Positions 17,728 through 25,661 of a stretch of 64,000 bases of DNA are shown piece after piece; positions within the stretch are counted from its first letter, which is position 1; each line of letters starts with the position of its first letter. The translations under genes and the position numbers were made by a program. The notes beneath the pieces were generated by a model. The model made no database searches. It was not told the origin of the DNA and saw only the letters and a list, made by a program, of their open reading frames with translations. This stretch comes from JACKCB01 sp964452775 (GTDB lineage Bacteria > Chloroflexota > Anaerolineae > Promineifilales > Promineifilaceae): positions 1 to 64,000 of the forward strand of contig CAYVQP010000013.1 of assembly GCA_964452775.1 (NCBI GenBank), given 5' to 3'.

Positions 17728-18234
17728 ATGACCGAAACCATTGTGTGCAGCCATTGCAAGAAGGAAAAGGCTTTGAATGCCTTCTCGCGCTCGAAGGCCG
17801 GCAAATACGGCCGGCATCATATGTGCCGGATATGCCTGAGCGACGCACAGGCGGAATATCAGGCCAAGACGCGGGAGCACAATCTCGCGCACGGCCCGCT
17901 GACAGAGGGGACGCGGCTTTGCACCGACTGCAAGCAGACGAAGCCGATCACCGGCTTCCCGGTTGTGCTGGCCCGCAAGGGCGGCCGCGGTAGCCGCTGC
18001 TTGCAATGTGCCGCAGAAAGGCAGGCTGCGCAGCGCGAGAGAAATCGGCAACAGTCGTCTACACGCGGCCCGGTGATGGCCGGAACGAAGAAATGCGCTC
18101 GCTGCGAACAGGTAAAGCCGGTGACGGCTTTTCCGGCCAACGCGAGCATGAGTGGCGGGCGCCGGCCCGTCTGCGCGCAATGTTACCGCGAGCAGCAACA
18201 CGAATACTATCTGGCCCGGAAGGGTCAGAGGTGA
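17728..18234 (+). CDS. Triple zinc-knuckle protein (HNH-associated finger without HNH)
   Basis: The 168-residue basic protein starts 6 nt after GGAGG. It holds three repeats of the form CxxC...K.....F......G....CxxC (near residues 7-35, 63-92 and 116-150). The same finger occurs twice in front of the HNH domain of the gene at 51917. No HNH motif is present here, so nucleic-acid or protein binding without cleavage is more likely than nuclease activity. It is the first gene under promoter A. Confidence 0.7.
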   Translation: MTETIVCSHCKKEKALNAFSRSKAGKYGRHHMCRICLSDAQAEYQAKTREHNLAHGPLTEGTRLCTDCKQTKPITGFPVVLARKGGRGSRCLQCAAERQAAQRERNRQQSSTRGPVMAGTKKCARCEQVKPVTAFPANASMSGGRRPVCAQCYREQQHEYYLARKGQR

Positions 18235-18243
18235 GGCCCGATA

Positions 18244-18810
18244 ATGGAAGCGGAAGTGTTCCCGAGTATAAACACGGTAACAGAGGCTCTTCAGGCCATC
18301 AACAACCAGACATATGGTCTTGATGTGTCTGAGAAGCCGCTTATGCTGAATCACTGGATCGGAAACGGTCACACATCCGATCCCAGTGAGCATGACCAGG
18401 TAAAGCGAGCGGGGCTGAAGCCCAAAACGTGTCGTCCCTGGATGAGTCGGCTTTTAGCCGGCCGGCCGGCTGAAGGCATTTGGTTCTGGTCCCAGGGCCA
18501 ACAACCTAGCAGCAACTGGATGTGGGACCCGATGCTGGTCTCAGTAAGGGTGGTCGATCTTGATAAAACCAAGCTCTTTGCATTCCCGGCGCAGGCTGCC
18601 GCTCTCGCTTTCGAGTTGTGGGTACTGGGCGCCAGCTATGGCCAAGAGGAACTGGATAAGGACGAATACCGCCTATGGATGGAAGTGTTGCCCCAGGTGG
18701 AGGCGGTGAATTATGATGAATACACCGGCAAGTTCCTAGCCGAGTGGATTTATATCGGTGATATTGCGCCGGGGGACATTCAGGTAGTCAACGATGATGC
18801 AAAAGGCTGA
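18244..18810 (+). CDS. Unknown early protein
   Basis: The 188-residue protein starts at ATG 18244, 6 nt after GAGG and 9 nt after the zinc-knuckle gene. It is aromatic-rich (SNWMWDPMLVSV, EYRLWMEVL) and soluble, with a C-terminal strand stretch (AEWIYIGDIAPGDIQVV). No family is recognised. It overlaps the next gene by 17 nt, suggesting that the two products are made together. Confidence 0.6.
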   Translation: MEAEVFPSINTVTEALQAINNQTYGLDVSEKPLMLNHWIGNGHTSDPSEHDQVKRAGLKPKTCRPWMSRLLAGRPAEGIWFWSQGQQPSSNWMWDPMLVSVRVVDLDKTKLFAFPAQAAALAFELWVLGASYGQEELDKDEYRLWMEVLPQVEAVNYDEYTGKFLAEWIYIGDIAPGDIQVVNDDAKG

Positions 18811-19552
18811 GCACATCATTGGACTCCTGCCCCTGGAATTATCCCGGCCGGCGGAGCACGCTGCCGCTGTACGGGTTCGTTATCAGGCCATCCTCCGGGC
18901 CGGGTTTTTGCAGCCCCGCTCGCAGTCCCGTACCGTGCAAGATACCGGCTCTAGCTTCGCTCTCGACCATCTGGCGGGAGACACTGGCTACATCTTCCTA
19001 TCTGTTGGTCCACGCTATCGAAGCTTGCGGCCGCCGGAAGTCTGCTACGGGTTCGCCTTTGATGCCGAGCAGCTAATCCGCGACTACGGCGCGCTCGTAG
19101 GGCCTGATTTGCTTCAGGATTACGAGGATGCACTTGACGAGATCATCGGCGATCTCGACGAGGAGCTTGGGCCGCTTGCGCCCATTACCGAAGAGGAACT
19201 CCACAAACAGGCGGCTATTCTCGGTATGGACACCGGCGATACAGAATTAATGGCTTACCTCCAAGTCGCGTCTACCAGCCGACGCCACGATCTGGAGACG
19301 GCGATTAAAGATGGTGACATGGGCGAGCCTGGCGCAGAGGAAGCGGTGGCCCGCTTCCGGATGGCGGCGGCTGCAATCCAGGCCGAGAAGCGATTTGCCG
19401 GACGGGATGCACTGGCGCGGCTTGCGCCGGGAATGGAAATCCTGGTCCCTTGCTCCTTACCGCTTTCGCTGGCCCTATACACGATTGAGGCCGGACAGGA
19501 GACGCCTCGTGTGTGGCCTGACGCTCTCGCTGATTCGCCCCCGGTAACTTAA
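18794..19552 (+). CDS. Unknown early protein
   Basis: The 252-residue protein starts at ATG 18794 or 18797 within the previous gene. Residues about 85-150 are strongly acidic and helical (DYEDALDEIIGDLDEELGP). No cysteine pairs, membrane segments or nucleotide-binding motifs are seen. It closes the promoter A unit and is followed by a terminator. Confidence 0.6.
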   Translation: MMQKAEHIIGLLPLELSRPAEHAAAVRVRYQAILRAGFLQPRSQSRTVQDTGSSFALDHLAGDTGYIFLSVGPRYRSLRPPEVCYGFAFDAEQLIRDYGALVGPDLLQDYEDALDEIIGDLDEELGPLAPITEEELHKQAAILGMDTGDTELMAYLQVASTSRRHDLETAIKDGDMGEPGAEEAVARFRMAAAAIQAEKRFAGRDALARLAPGMEILVPCSLPLSLALYTIEAGQETPRVWPDALADSPPVT

Positions 19553-19577
19553 TTCAGTGTAATTCCCCCACCTTTGA

Positions 19578-19612
19578 AGGCCCCGGCTACGCCCAACCAG
19601 GGCCTCTTTTTT
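19578..19612 (+). terminator. Rho-independent terminator
   Basis: AGGCCCCGG and CCAGGGCCT form a stem with one mismatch, followed by CTTTTTT. It separates the promoter A unit from the leftward lipoprotein gene. Confidence 0.8.
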
Positions 19613-19732
19613 AGCTTCAAAACAGCCCCAAATTTGAGCGGGACCGCCAACCCCATTCCCAACCCCATCCCTCGAAAAAAAACCCCAATTTGCCGCCGTT
19701 CTCTACGTCTCCGGCGCTTTCTGCCGGCCGTT

Positions 19733-20197
19733 CTAATTGAACAGGGCGGCCAGCGCGTCGGCGTACTCTTGCGCCTGCGCGGGAGTGATGCGACGCGACA
19801 GGCGCAGCAACACATACCCTTCCACGAAATCATATTCCGCCAGCACGGACACCCCCTGCCCCAGCGCATGGATATACTGAGCGCGCGCTTCGGCTGCCTG
19901 GGCGTCGGCAAACACCTCAATCGATCCGCCGTCCTGAGTGCTCACGGATTCATCATCCTCGACGGACAGGCGGGTATCGCGGAAGTTCACCTTGCTTATG
20001 TACTGGCCGGGCCGGCCCAGCAAATCGTTCGGATCGGTTTCGGCCGTGAACGTGATCGTATCGCCGATAGGTAGATTCGCCTGGGCCAGGGCGTTCAGGA
20101 CCTCCTCAGCCGTCATCGGCTGTGATGCGCTACCCTGACAGGCGACAAGGGCGAGCAAAGCGAATAGGGCAAAGAACACTACGAAATATTTGGACAT
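19733..20197 (-). CDS. Phage-encoded lipoprotein
   Basis: The leftward 154-residue protein starts at ATG 20197, preceded by GGAAGGAG. A signal peptide with lipobox LVAC (Cys20) is clear. The mature part (about 21-154) has an alpha/beta pattern (AEEVLNALAQANLPIGD, then GSIEVFADAQAAEARAQYIHALG) like small surface lipoproteins of Gram-positive and Chloroflexi hosts. It stands alone with its own promoter, a typical arrangement for lysogenic-conversion or superinfection-exclusion genes. That role is inferred. Confidence 0.75.
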   Translation of the reverse strand: MSKYFVVFFALFALLALVACQGSASQPMTAEEVLNALAQANLPIGDTITFTAETDPNDLLGRPGQYISKVNFRDTRLSVEDDESVSTQDGGSIEVFADAQAAEARAQYIHALGQGVSVLAEYDFVEGYVLLRLSRRITPAQAQEYADALAALFN

Positions 20198-20233
20198 GCC
20201 GAGCTCCTTCCAATGCGGGCTGAAACGACAAAG

Positions 20234-20262
20234 ATGATAGATAGGAGCGCCGGCGCTGTCAA
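20234..20262 (-). promoter_or_regulatory. Promoter of the lipoprotein gene
   Basis: Read leftward: TTGACA (20262-20257), 17-bp spacer, TATCAT (20239-20234). It lacks the TAAC spacer motif of the early promoters, so it is probably regulated differently. Confidence 0.8.
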
Positions 20263-20394
20263 GAACCGGCGCTGTAAGCCGTTCTAAGCGAAGATTCTGC
20301 CGGGGTTCGCCCCCGCCCGACCCTAATCTTGCCGTTGTGCACCACCCTGTTTTAGTGAAGTATTTTATGCACATTATAACCTAAGACTTTAGTA

Positions 20395-20422
20395 TTGCGT
20401 TTAGTTCAAAATATGCTATAGT
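20395..20422 (+). promoter_or_regulatory. Putative parA promoter
   Basis: TTGCGT (20395-20400), 16-bp spacer, TATAGT (20417-20422), 51 nt before the parA start. TTTAGT copies overlap the -35 region, consistent with autorepression by the partition proteins. Confidence 0.5.
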
Positions 20423-20473
20423 GTCCATTGACGGCCGGCGATACGCGCCGGCGGGCGATTGTGTGAGGGAACT

Positions 20474-21313
20474 ATGGCGGTATACGCAGTAGCAAACCGC
20501 AAAGGCGGAGTGGGCAAGACCACGACCGCGGTAACGCTGGCGCACGGCATGGCCATGCGCTTTGCGGAAGCCGGAGCCGGCAACGTGTTGCTGGTTGATC
20601 TGGACCCGCAGGGCAACGTAGCGACTTGCCTGGGCATCATGCAAGAGCAGGAAAACACGTTGGCGGAGCTGCTTAACGACGAGGCGACTTTGCGCGACTG
20701 CATCATCCCCACCGGCCGGGAGAGGCTTTACCTGTTGCCGGCGGACGACCGGCTCGCCGAAGCCAAGACGCAGATGATCAGCCGCTCCGTTACCGAGGCC
20801 GTAACCGGCTGGTTTCAGGGCAAGCCCACGCCGGCATCGGCCAACCGCCCGGACCTGATCCTGACTGAGCGCATGAGTGCGGCGCGGCAGGCGTTCGACG
20901 TGATCATCATCGATTGTCCCCCGAGCATGGATGTGTTGACGAAGGGAGTCTACCATTTTGCGGACGTGGCCATCGTGCCTATCCGCACCGACTTCCTCAG
21001 CGCTCAGGGCGCGGCCCGGCACATAGAGAACATCCTGCAAGCGCAAGACGAAGGGGTAGACATCAGCATAGGTTTGGTTGTGCCCACATTCTTGGACAGC
21101 CGGCGTAATTTGGATCGCTGGGTGCTCGACTCCATTCACTCGTATTACGGCAAAGAGCTGGTCGCCCATCCCATCCCACGTAGTGTGCGCCTGGCCGAAT
21201 CAACGTCGCACGGCCAGACTATCTTCGAGTACATGCCGGACAGCCCACCGGCGCTGGCCTACATGAGCGTGCTGACCAGCATGGCACAGTTGCAGAGCAG
21301 GCTTAGCAAATGA
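20474..21313 (+). CDS. parA: ParA partition ATPase
   Basis: The 279-residue protein starts at ATG 20474 after GAGGGA. The deviant Walker A motif KGGVGKT spans residues 10-16, followed by a VDLDPQGN switch near 37-44 and VIIIDCPPSMDVLT near 140-155, all ParA/MinD signatures. It hydrolyses ATP on nucleoid DNA to segregate replicons. The next gene overlaps it by 4 nt and encodes a ribbon-helix-helix partner. In a phage this points to maintenance as a plasmid prophage. No DNA-binding N-domain is present, as in type Ib ParA. Confidence 0.9.
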   Translation: MAVYAVANRKGGVGKTTTAVTLAHGMAMRFAEAGAGNVLLVDLDPQGNVATCLGIMQEQENTLAELLNDEATLRDCIIPTGRERLYLLPADDRLAEAKTQMISRSVTEAVTGWFQGKPTPASANRPDLILTERMSAARQAFDVIIIDCPPSMDVLTKGVYHFADVAIVPIRTDFLSAQGAARHIENILQAQDEGVDISIGLVVPTFLDSRRNLDRWVLDSIHSYYGKELVAHPIPRSVRLAESTSHGQTIFEYMPDSPPALAYMSVLTSMAQLQSRLSK

Positions 21314-21744
21314 GCACAGGAGACCGGCAGGGGCCAGACGACCCGCTGAAGGCGCTGGAAGATGTCAGGCGGGAAGCGGCCGGCAAGAAGAAGCGCACCC
21401 CCAGCCTGCCGGACCGTGAGCTGTTCCCGGCCATCTCTCCGTCCGCGCGGAAAACGCGCCCGACCGTCCCACGCCAGGCCGTTCACGAGGCCGTCCGGCC
21501 GGAAAGCCCCGGTATGCGCGCCGGCCAATACGTGCGGGAGAACATCACCCTAACCGAGGCGCAGAAGCGGTACATCCGCGATGTGGTCGCCAAGGAGCTT
21601 GACGTTTCGGCGCTGGAAGCGTACCGCTGGCTCATTGACCTGGGCCTTCAGGCATACGAAGCCGGCTCCCGGCCGGAGACCGAGATCGTGAGCACCATCA
21701 CCCGCTCGCGGGCCAAGAAAGGACACTGGTCCAGCCAGGAGTAG
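21310..21744 (+). CDS. Ribbon-helix-helix centromere-binding partner of ParA
   Basis: The 144-residue protein overlaps parA by ATGA. The N-terminal ~75 residues are basic, Pro-rich and probably disordered, as in ParG/ParB-type partners. Residues about 80-118 (ITLTEAQKRYIRDVVAKELD, then SALEAYRWLIDLGLQAYE) form a strand followed by two helices, the RHH fold. It should bind repeats near the par operon, load ParA and repress transcription. There is no canonical ParB domain here. Confidence 0.75.
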   Translation: MSTGDRQGPDDPLKALEDVRREAAGKKKRTPSLPDRELFPAISPSARKTRPTVPRQAVHEAVRPESPGMRAGQYVRENITLTEAQKRYIRDVVAKELDVSALEAYRWLIDLGLQAYEAGSRPETEIVSTITRSRAKKGHWSSQE

Positions 21745-21774
21745 GAGTAATTGTAACGATGTACGGAGGCCACC

Positions 21775-21999
21775 ATGACAGATCATTTGGCGTTGCAAAA
21801 CAGTGTTCCTCAGAGGAGGACGACTAACCCATCGAGAGACTTCGCCAGAATGTGCCGCTTCTCGCACAATCTGTGTGAAGTACTGGATCGCGATCTGGAA
21901 GGCAGCCGGATGCGCGATACCCTGCGCGGATTCGAGAGTTACCTGGTTCTGGCCACTATCGAAGCGCTTGGGTTGGAAACGTTCTTGCTGGAGGATTGA
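21775..21999 (+). CDS. Small helical protein, unknown
   Basis: The 74-residue protein follows GGAGG by six bases. It has a basic N-terminus (QRRTTNPSRDFARMCRF) and a helical C-terminal half (GFESYLVLATIEALGLETFL). It is part of the parA transcription unit. No family is recognised. Confidence 0.55.
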   Translation: MTDHLALQNSVPQRRTTNPSRDFARMCRFSHNLCEVLDRDLEGSRMRDTLRGFESYLVLATIEALGLETFLLED

Positions 22000-22022
22000 C
22001 ATCGCCCCTGGAGGCGCGACAA

Positions 22023-22685
22023 GTGACCCAATACCGTCATGAACTGACCACCACGGCTGCATCCCCGTCCCTACTCCCGGCCGCCGGCCAAACGTCTACC
22101 TTTCGTCGCCGCCGGCGCGCCCGGCAGCTCTCCGTATTGACTCTGGCAGTCGGACCGTCTTTCTGGTTGATGCTGCTGCTCATCCCGCCCTCAATTGCCG
22201 TCCAGCGGCTCATCTGGCCCGCCCAGTCGGTAGACTTCTGGCTCGCCATCGGCCTGCCCTGCCTGCTGGCCGCCGTGTACTTCGCCGGCTTCGTCTTCCC
22301 GCCCGTATTCAATGAGTTCCTGGCCCCGGACGAAATACAGCACGAAGAGCCTGCGCCCATAGAAAGGGCCGCCCCCGAACCGCCCCCCTTGCTGGTAAAT
22401 AATCAACCCATCGTGCGCCGCCGCCCATCAAAAACCATTGAGTTCGGCACTAGTCGGCTCACCTTCTCCGGCCGGAACCTGGACAGACTGGCGCAATGGT
22501 ACAAGGCCGGCCATACGCAAGTGCGCCGCGAATCCAGTCCCGCCGGTCCCGGCTTCAACGAGCTGCCCGATCCCATCATTAGCGGCCGCTATAGCCAGGC
22601 GCTGTACGCCCTTCAGGGTAGGGGGCTGATCAACGAACAGAAAGAATGGACAGCCGCCGGGCAAGCCTTCCTGCTGGAAGAATGA
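22023..22685 (+). CDS. Two-TM membrane protein with cytosolic C-domain
   Basis: The start GTG 22023 is chosen because GGAGG lies nine bases upstream; a TTG at 21996 would add nine residues. Two hydrophobic segments lie near residues 37-56 and 70-93, then a Pro/Glu-rich linker. A C-terminal domain (about 140-220; RLTFSGRNLDRLAQWYKAGHT, then SGRYSQALYALQGRGLI) resembles a winged-helix module. The gene lies in the partition unit. The function is unknown; membrane tethering of a DNA-binding domain is possible. Confidence 0.55.
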   Translation: MTQYRHELTTTAASPSLLPAAGQTSTFRRRRRARQLSVLTLAVGPSFWLMLLLIPPSIAVQRLIWPAQSVDFWLAIGLPCLLAAVYFAGFVFPPVFNEFLAPDEIQHEEPAPIERAAPEPPPLLVNNQPIVRRRPSKTIEFGTSRLTFSGRNLDRLAQWYKAGHTQVRRESSPAGPGFNELPDPIISGRYSQALYALQGRGLINEQKEWTAAGQAFLLEE

Positions 22686-23200
22686 ATGCCCGCCCCACTT
22701 CCCCCACTATACCCGCCGGGTTGGGCGTACCACTGGACGACGGCGACGGCGACAGTGCACAGAAGCGTTTTATCGTGTTTCATGAGGATGCCATGCTTTC
22801 GCTTGAGCTAACCAATATGGAGGGCCTGATAACGGCCTACGCGCCCGGCCTGCGCGTCGAAAGACCGGACCTGCTGCGCCCCAAACACTACTATGCAGCC
22901 GGCAGATACCCGACCGGCAACGTGCTGCTGCTCAGCATGAGGCTGGCTCGGGTCAGCGCATCTGCCTACGTCGATCTGGACGACGCAGCCGGCCGCGACA
23001 TGGCAGCGGCGCTGTTAAGGCAACACAGCATCCCCGTTATCGTGCGGACAAAGGCCGGCACACCCATCACCCTCACCTCCCCGCAGTCGCCGGTAAAAGC
23101 CAGGGAACTGGAAAACATTCTCGCCCTGGCCGCGGAAAACAAGCCCGAACGCCGGGATTGGGAGGCGACGGTGATCGCTTTTGAGCGTGACCGGGTGTGA
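22682..23200 (+). CDS. Unknown protein at end of partition unit
   Basis: The 172-residue protein starts at ATG 22682, overlapping the upstream stop (ATGA). It alternates strands and helices (KRFIVFHEDAMLSLELTNMEG, VLLLSMRLARVSASAYVDLDD, IPVIVRTKAGTPITLTSP) with no enzyme motif that I recognise. It is the last clear gene before a 1.3-kb non-coding stretch. Confidence 0.6.
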   Translation: MNARPTSPTIPAGLGVPLDDGDGDSAQKRFIVFHEDAMLSLELTNMEGLITAYAPGLRVERPDLLRPKHYYAAGRYPTGNVLLLSMRLARVSASAYVDLDDAAGRDMAAALLRQHSIPVIVRTKAGTPITLTSPQSPVKARELENILALAAENKPERRDWEATVIAFERDRV

Positions 23201-23217
23201 CAGATGGGGAACCCTGT

Positions 23218-23250
23218 CCAGAGGTAGCCGGCGTATATCTGTACCTCTGG
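23218..23250. repeat. Inverted repeat hairpin
   Basis: CCAGAGGTA (23218-23226) and TACCTCTGG (23242-23250) are exact complements around a 15-nt loop. It follows the last gene of the partition unit and may act as a terminator-like or protein-binding element. Confidence 0.55.
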
Positions 23251-23784
23251 AGCGTCTAGCGCTTCGCATAGCTAGTGTGTGCCCCATAGTGTAGAAACAA
23301 CACCATACGGGGGTGAAGGCCGTCATATAGTCTACGATTACGCGCGGGCGCGACCGGCTATGGGACAGTCGCCGGCTAACTACCCCTCCACAAGTTCACC
23401 CACTCCCCTACAGGTATACCGGCTTCCCCCTCCACAAGTCCGGCTTCCTCGATGCGATGCAATCTCTTCCCGGCTCCTGCCCTCTACAAGTAGGCTTGCC
23501 GGGTTCCTCTATCTGTTCTGCCGGCTACCCCCTGCAAGTCCGGCTCCTGCTGTCTGTTCACTGTAGGTTATCTGCCGGTTCGCCACTCCGCCGGCAGTCT
23601 GAGAGTACGCCCGCCGGTAGTGCGAGCAAGAGCCTGGGCGCAAGCCGGCTAGGCGTAACTCTGTGATTGGGGAAATCGTGGCCAGCGGCCGGCATCTCCA
23701 GAGGTAGCCCGCTTGATGGAACTGTTGCTGTGATATGCGCCCCTTGTTGGTTCTCCGGCTGTTTGGCTGCGATTGCCGGCGATC

Positions 23785-24051
23785 ATGCCTGCCGCAGGAG
23801 TGGGAGGCCGGCTGCGAGTGCGAGTGCAAGCCGACCGAGGGTATTATGCAGTTACGTCAGGTGGGGGATTGATAGCCGGCCGGCTGCCAGAGGTGGAGCC
23901 ACCTTCCGCCGATCCGATGTGGTTACGCGATTCCGATATACACAGTTACGTTGTCACACGCGGGCCGGCCGGCATCATGACCACCGATTGCGCGGAGGAC
24001 CGGCCAGCCCGCAGAGCGATTGAAGCACGGGCAGAGCCGGCGCGCCAGTAA
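23785..24051 (+). CDS. Doubtful 88-residue ORF in the repeat region
   Basis: From ATG 23785 the frame codes for about 88 residues, with a fairly protein-like middle (GYYAVTSGGGLIAG, then DSDIHSYVVTRGPAGIMTTDC). There is no convincing ribosome site before the ATG, although GGAGTGGGAGG precedes in-frame GTG codons near 23818. No promoter is visible. It may be a decayed gene. Confidence 0.3.
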   Translation: MPAAGVGGRLRVRVQADRGYYAVTSGGGLIAGRLPEVEPPSADPMWLRDSDIHSYVVTRGPAGIMTTDCAEDRPARRAIEARAEPARQ

Positions 24052-24504
24052 CGCCAAAGCCAATGCAGGGTATTTCCCCCGCAAAGGGCAAGGCTGCGCT
24101 GCTAATGTGTGCGCCGGCTAAGGCGACGGCGAAGCAAGTGCACGCAGGAGCGGGCGAATAGCCTCCCGCATCGCCCCTGATTGCCGGACTGCCGGGCCAG
24201 GCGCTCCCAACCGGCGAGGAGAGATGCCGGCGCACCCTGCCGGCCAGGCTGGCCACTCCCGGCAATCGGGACGCCCCGACATGCCTGCCGGTCGCACAAC
24301 CGCCGGCTACCGCAGCGCGACTAGAACATACGAGCGACACTCCCGGCCGGTTGAAGCGCCCGCCGCAACGCGGGCGCATTGCTGCGTGATACACGCCGGC
24401 CGGCGCGCTCATCACTGTCCCGGCTGGAGCTTGCCGGCCGGCGCCACAGGAGTAACCTAACCTTAAAACAATCCGCGAGTTTTAGATATTGCTAGATAGA
24501 ACGC

Positions 24505-24533
24505 TTGACATTGGCATAACTGTATGGTATAAT
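24505..24533 (+). promoter_or_regulatory. Promoter B (TAAC-spacer family)
   Basis: TTGACA (24505-24510), 17-bp spacer with TAAC, TATAAT (24528-24533). It is a perfect consensus and drives the gene at 24622 with a leader of about 80 nt. Confidence 0.9.
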
Positions 24534-24621
24534 ATCTGTATGGTTGAGGTTCTGAAACGGACCGGCGGAACCGACAACCATTGCACCTTAACCCCGGTCC
24601 CCAATACTAGCGGAGGTTATC

Positions 24622-25065
24622 ATGACCACTGATCGTTTGTCCCTTGTTCGCCGGCTGACCGGGTTGCTCCGGGCAGCCAAGGGGTTCGACAAACTGGAGA
24701 AGCCGCAACAGGCGGCGCTCCGGGCGCAGGTGACTAGGCTGAAAAGCCAGACCGGCGACGCCGAACTACTGAAGGCTCTGGAGAAGGTATCCGAGATGAT
24801 CGGAGAGCCGGAAGCCAGAGAGAGCCGGAAGATGACGGTGGAATCGCTCGCCGAAGAGGCAGCCACTTTCGCAGAGAAGAATTCCGACCAACGTCGGGCC
24901 TTCAAGGCGAAGGTGAGCCGGTTCATCGGACTGAGCGAAGACGCCGGAATCAAGGCGAAAGCCGCCGGGGTGCTGAACAAGGTCGAAGCCGTCGAGGAAC
25001 AGGAAGCCGAACTCGAGCTCCTGAATCTCATGGCCGAACTCGATGAAGGAGGTGATGAAGCCTAA
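24622..25065 (+). CDS. Helical early protein, unknown
   Basis: The 147-residue protein starts after GGAGG. It is almost all helix and highly charged (LVRRLTGLLRAAKGFDKLEKP, then ELLKALEKVSEMIGEPEARE), ending in an acidic tail. It stands alone between promoter B and a terminator, so it is likely made early and in quantity. Length and charge recall phage host-takeover or nucleoid-binding proteins, but no family is recognised. Confidence 0.65.
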   Translation: MTTDRLSLVRRLTGLLRAAKGFDKLEKPQQAALRAQVTRLKSQTGDAELLKALEKVSEMIGEPEARESRKMTVESLAEEAATFAEKNSDQRRAFKAKVSRFIGLSEDAGIKAKAAGVLNKVEAVEEQEAELELLNLMAELDEGGDEA

Positions 25066-25066
25066 T

Positions 25067-25163
25067 CCGGCAAGGGGGGGGAGCCCCTGCCGGAACGCTG
25101 GTGAAGGAGGCGAGCATGAGCCGGCCGGCTCTCCGAGGGGGGGAGCCGAGCCGGTTTTCTTTT
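25067..25163 (+). terminator. Tandem hairpins ending in a T-run
   Basis: The first stem is CCGGCAAGGGG with CCCCTGCCGG (25067-25093). The second pairs CCGGC and GGCTC with GAGCC and GCCGG (25121-25154) and is followed by TTTTCTTTT (25155-25163). It terminates the promoter B unit. Confidence 0.75.
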
Positions 25164-25270
25164 GCCCAGTCAGGCCGCCCCAGTCCGGCCGAAGCTGCCC
25201 TAGCTCCGCTCTATGCCGGCCGGCAGCCTGGGAACAGACAACGAGTTTGCCGGATTGCTAGAGTAGACGC

Positions 25271-25299
25271 TTGACAGGCATGTAACTGTATGGTACAAT
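25271..25299 (+). promoter_or_regulatory. Promoter C (TAAC-spacer family)
   Basis: TTGACA (25271-25276), 17-bp spacer with TAAC, TACAAT (25294-25299). Transcription should start near 25306, which rules out the earlier in-frame ATG at 25300 for the next gene. Confidence 0.85.
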
Positions 25300-25344
25300 A
25301 TGATCATGTTGATTGGCCGGATAGACCCCCTGGAGGATACGAAC

Positions 25345-25620
25345 ATGACCACGAAATCGGCGCTTTTCACGACCTATAACCACCTGCGCGGACACGAGGA
25401 CGCCGGCCGGCTCAACCGGGCCTTGGGGATCGCGCAGTCGCACGGCGGGCACCAGGCGCGCGGTTACCAGACCACCGCGACTTCCTGCACATGCCCGGAC
25501 TGGCGCTATCGGATCAGCCGGACCGGCGGGCAGTGTAAGCACCAGATCGCCCTGACCCTGGAGACGGCAGCCGCCGGCGCGCAGACGACCACGCCTCGGG
25601 GAATTGACATGCTCCGGTAG
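25345..25620 (+). CDS. SWIM-type zinc-finger protein
   Basis: The 91-residue protein starts at ATG 25345, eight bases after GGAGG. Residues about 47-72 hold CTCPDW followed by QCKHQIAL, the CxC...CxH pattern of SWIM fingers. The N-terminal part (RALGIAQSHGG, then GYQTTATS) resembles the segment that precedes SWIM fingers in other small phage and bacterial proteins. Such fingers bind DNA or proteins. It is a monocistronic early gene under promoter C and is followed by a hairpin. Confidence 0.7.
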   Translation: MTTKSALFTTYNHLRGHEDAGRLNRALGIAQSHGGHQARGYQTTATSCTCPDWRYRISRTGGQCKHQIALTLETAAAGAQTTTPRGIDMLR

Positions 25621-25633
25621 GGGCAACAGCAGC

Positions 25634-25661
25634 AGCCGGCCGGGTGGCAGCCCGGCCGGCT
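25634..25661 (+). terminator. GC hairpin after SWIM gene
   Basis: AGCCGGCCGGG (25634-25644) pairs with its complement (25651-25661) around TGGCAG. No T-run follows. Confidence 0.5.

Larger units (their letters stand above)
20198..20473. other. Divergent regulatory region between lipoprotein and parA
   Basis: This 276-bp gap has a leftward consensus promoter (20234-20262), an AT-rich stretch with TTTAGT at 20351, 20388 and 20400, and a rightward promoter for parA. No gene is seen. The TTTAGT copies are candidate operators or centromere repeats for the ribbon-helix-helix partner. Confidence 0.5.
23201..24504. other. Mostly non-coding, repeat-bearing region (candidate partition site or origin)
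   Basis: No convincing long gene is present. The stretch starts with a perfect 9-bp-stem hairpin (23218-23250). It holds four degenerate repeats around CCCTCCACAAGTCCGGCTTC (near 23383, 23426, 23480 and 23527, spaced about 45-50 bp) and three copies of CCAGAGGT (23218, 23695 and 23885). It lies downstream of the par genes, a common place for a centromere. One weak frame (23785-24051) is listed separately. Confidence 0.45.

Noticed and set aside
18244..19552. Toxin-antitoxin or ADP-ribosyltransferase pair
   Set aside because: The two unknown genes overlap like a pair, but no catalytic motif or antitoxin-type DNA-binding domain is visible.
25116..25274. 52-codon frame with a perfect AAGGAGG site
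   Set aside because: It spans a strong T-run terminator and runs into the -35 of promoter C; the translation is Arg/Pro-rich without structure.
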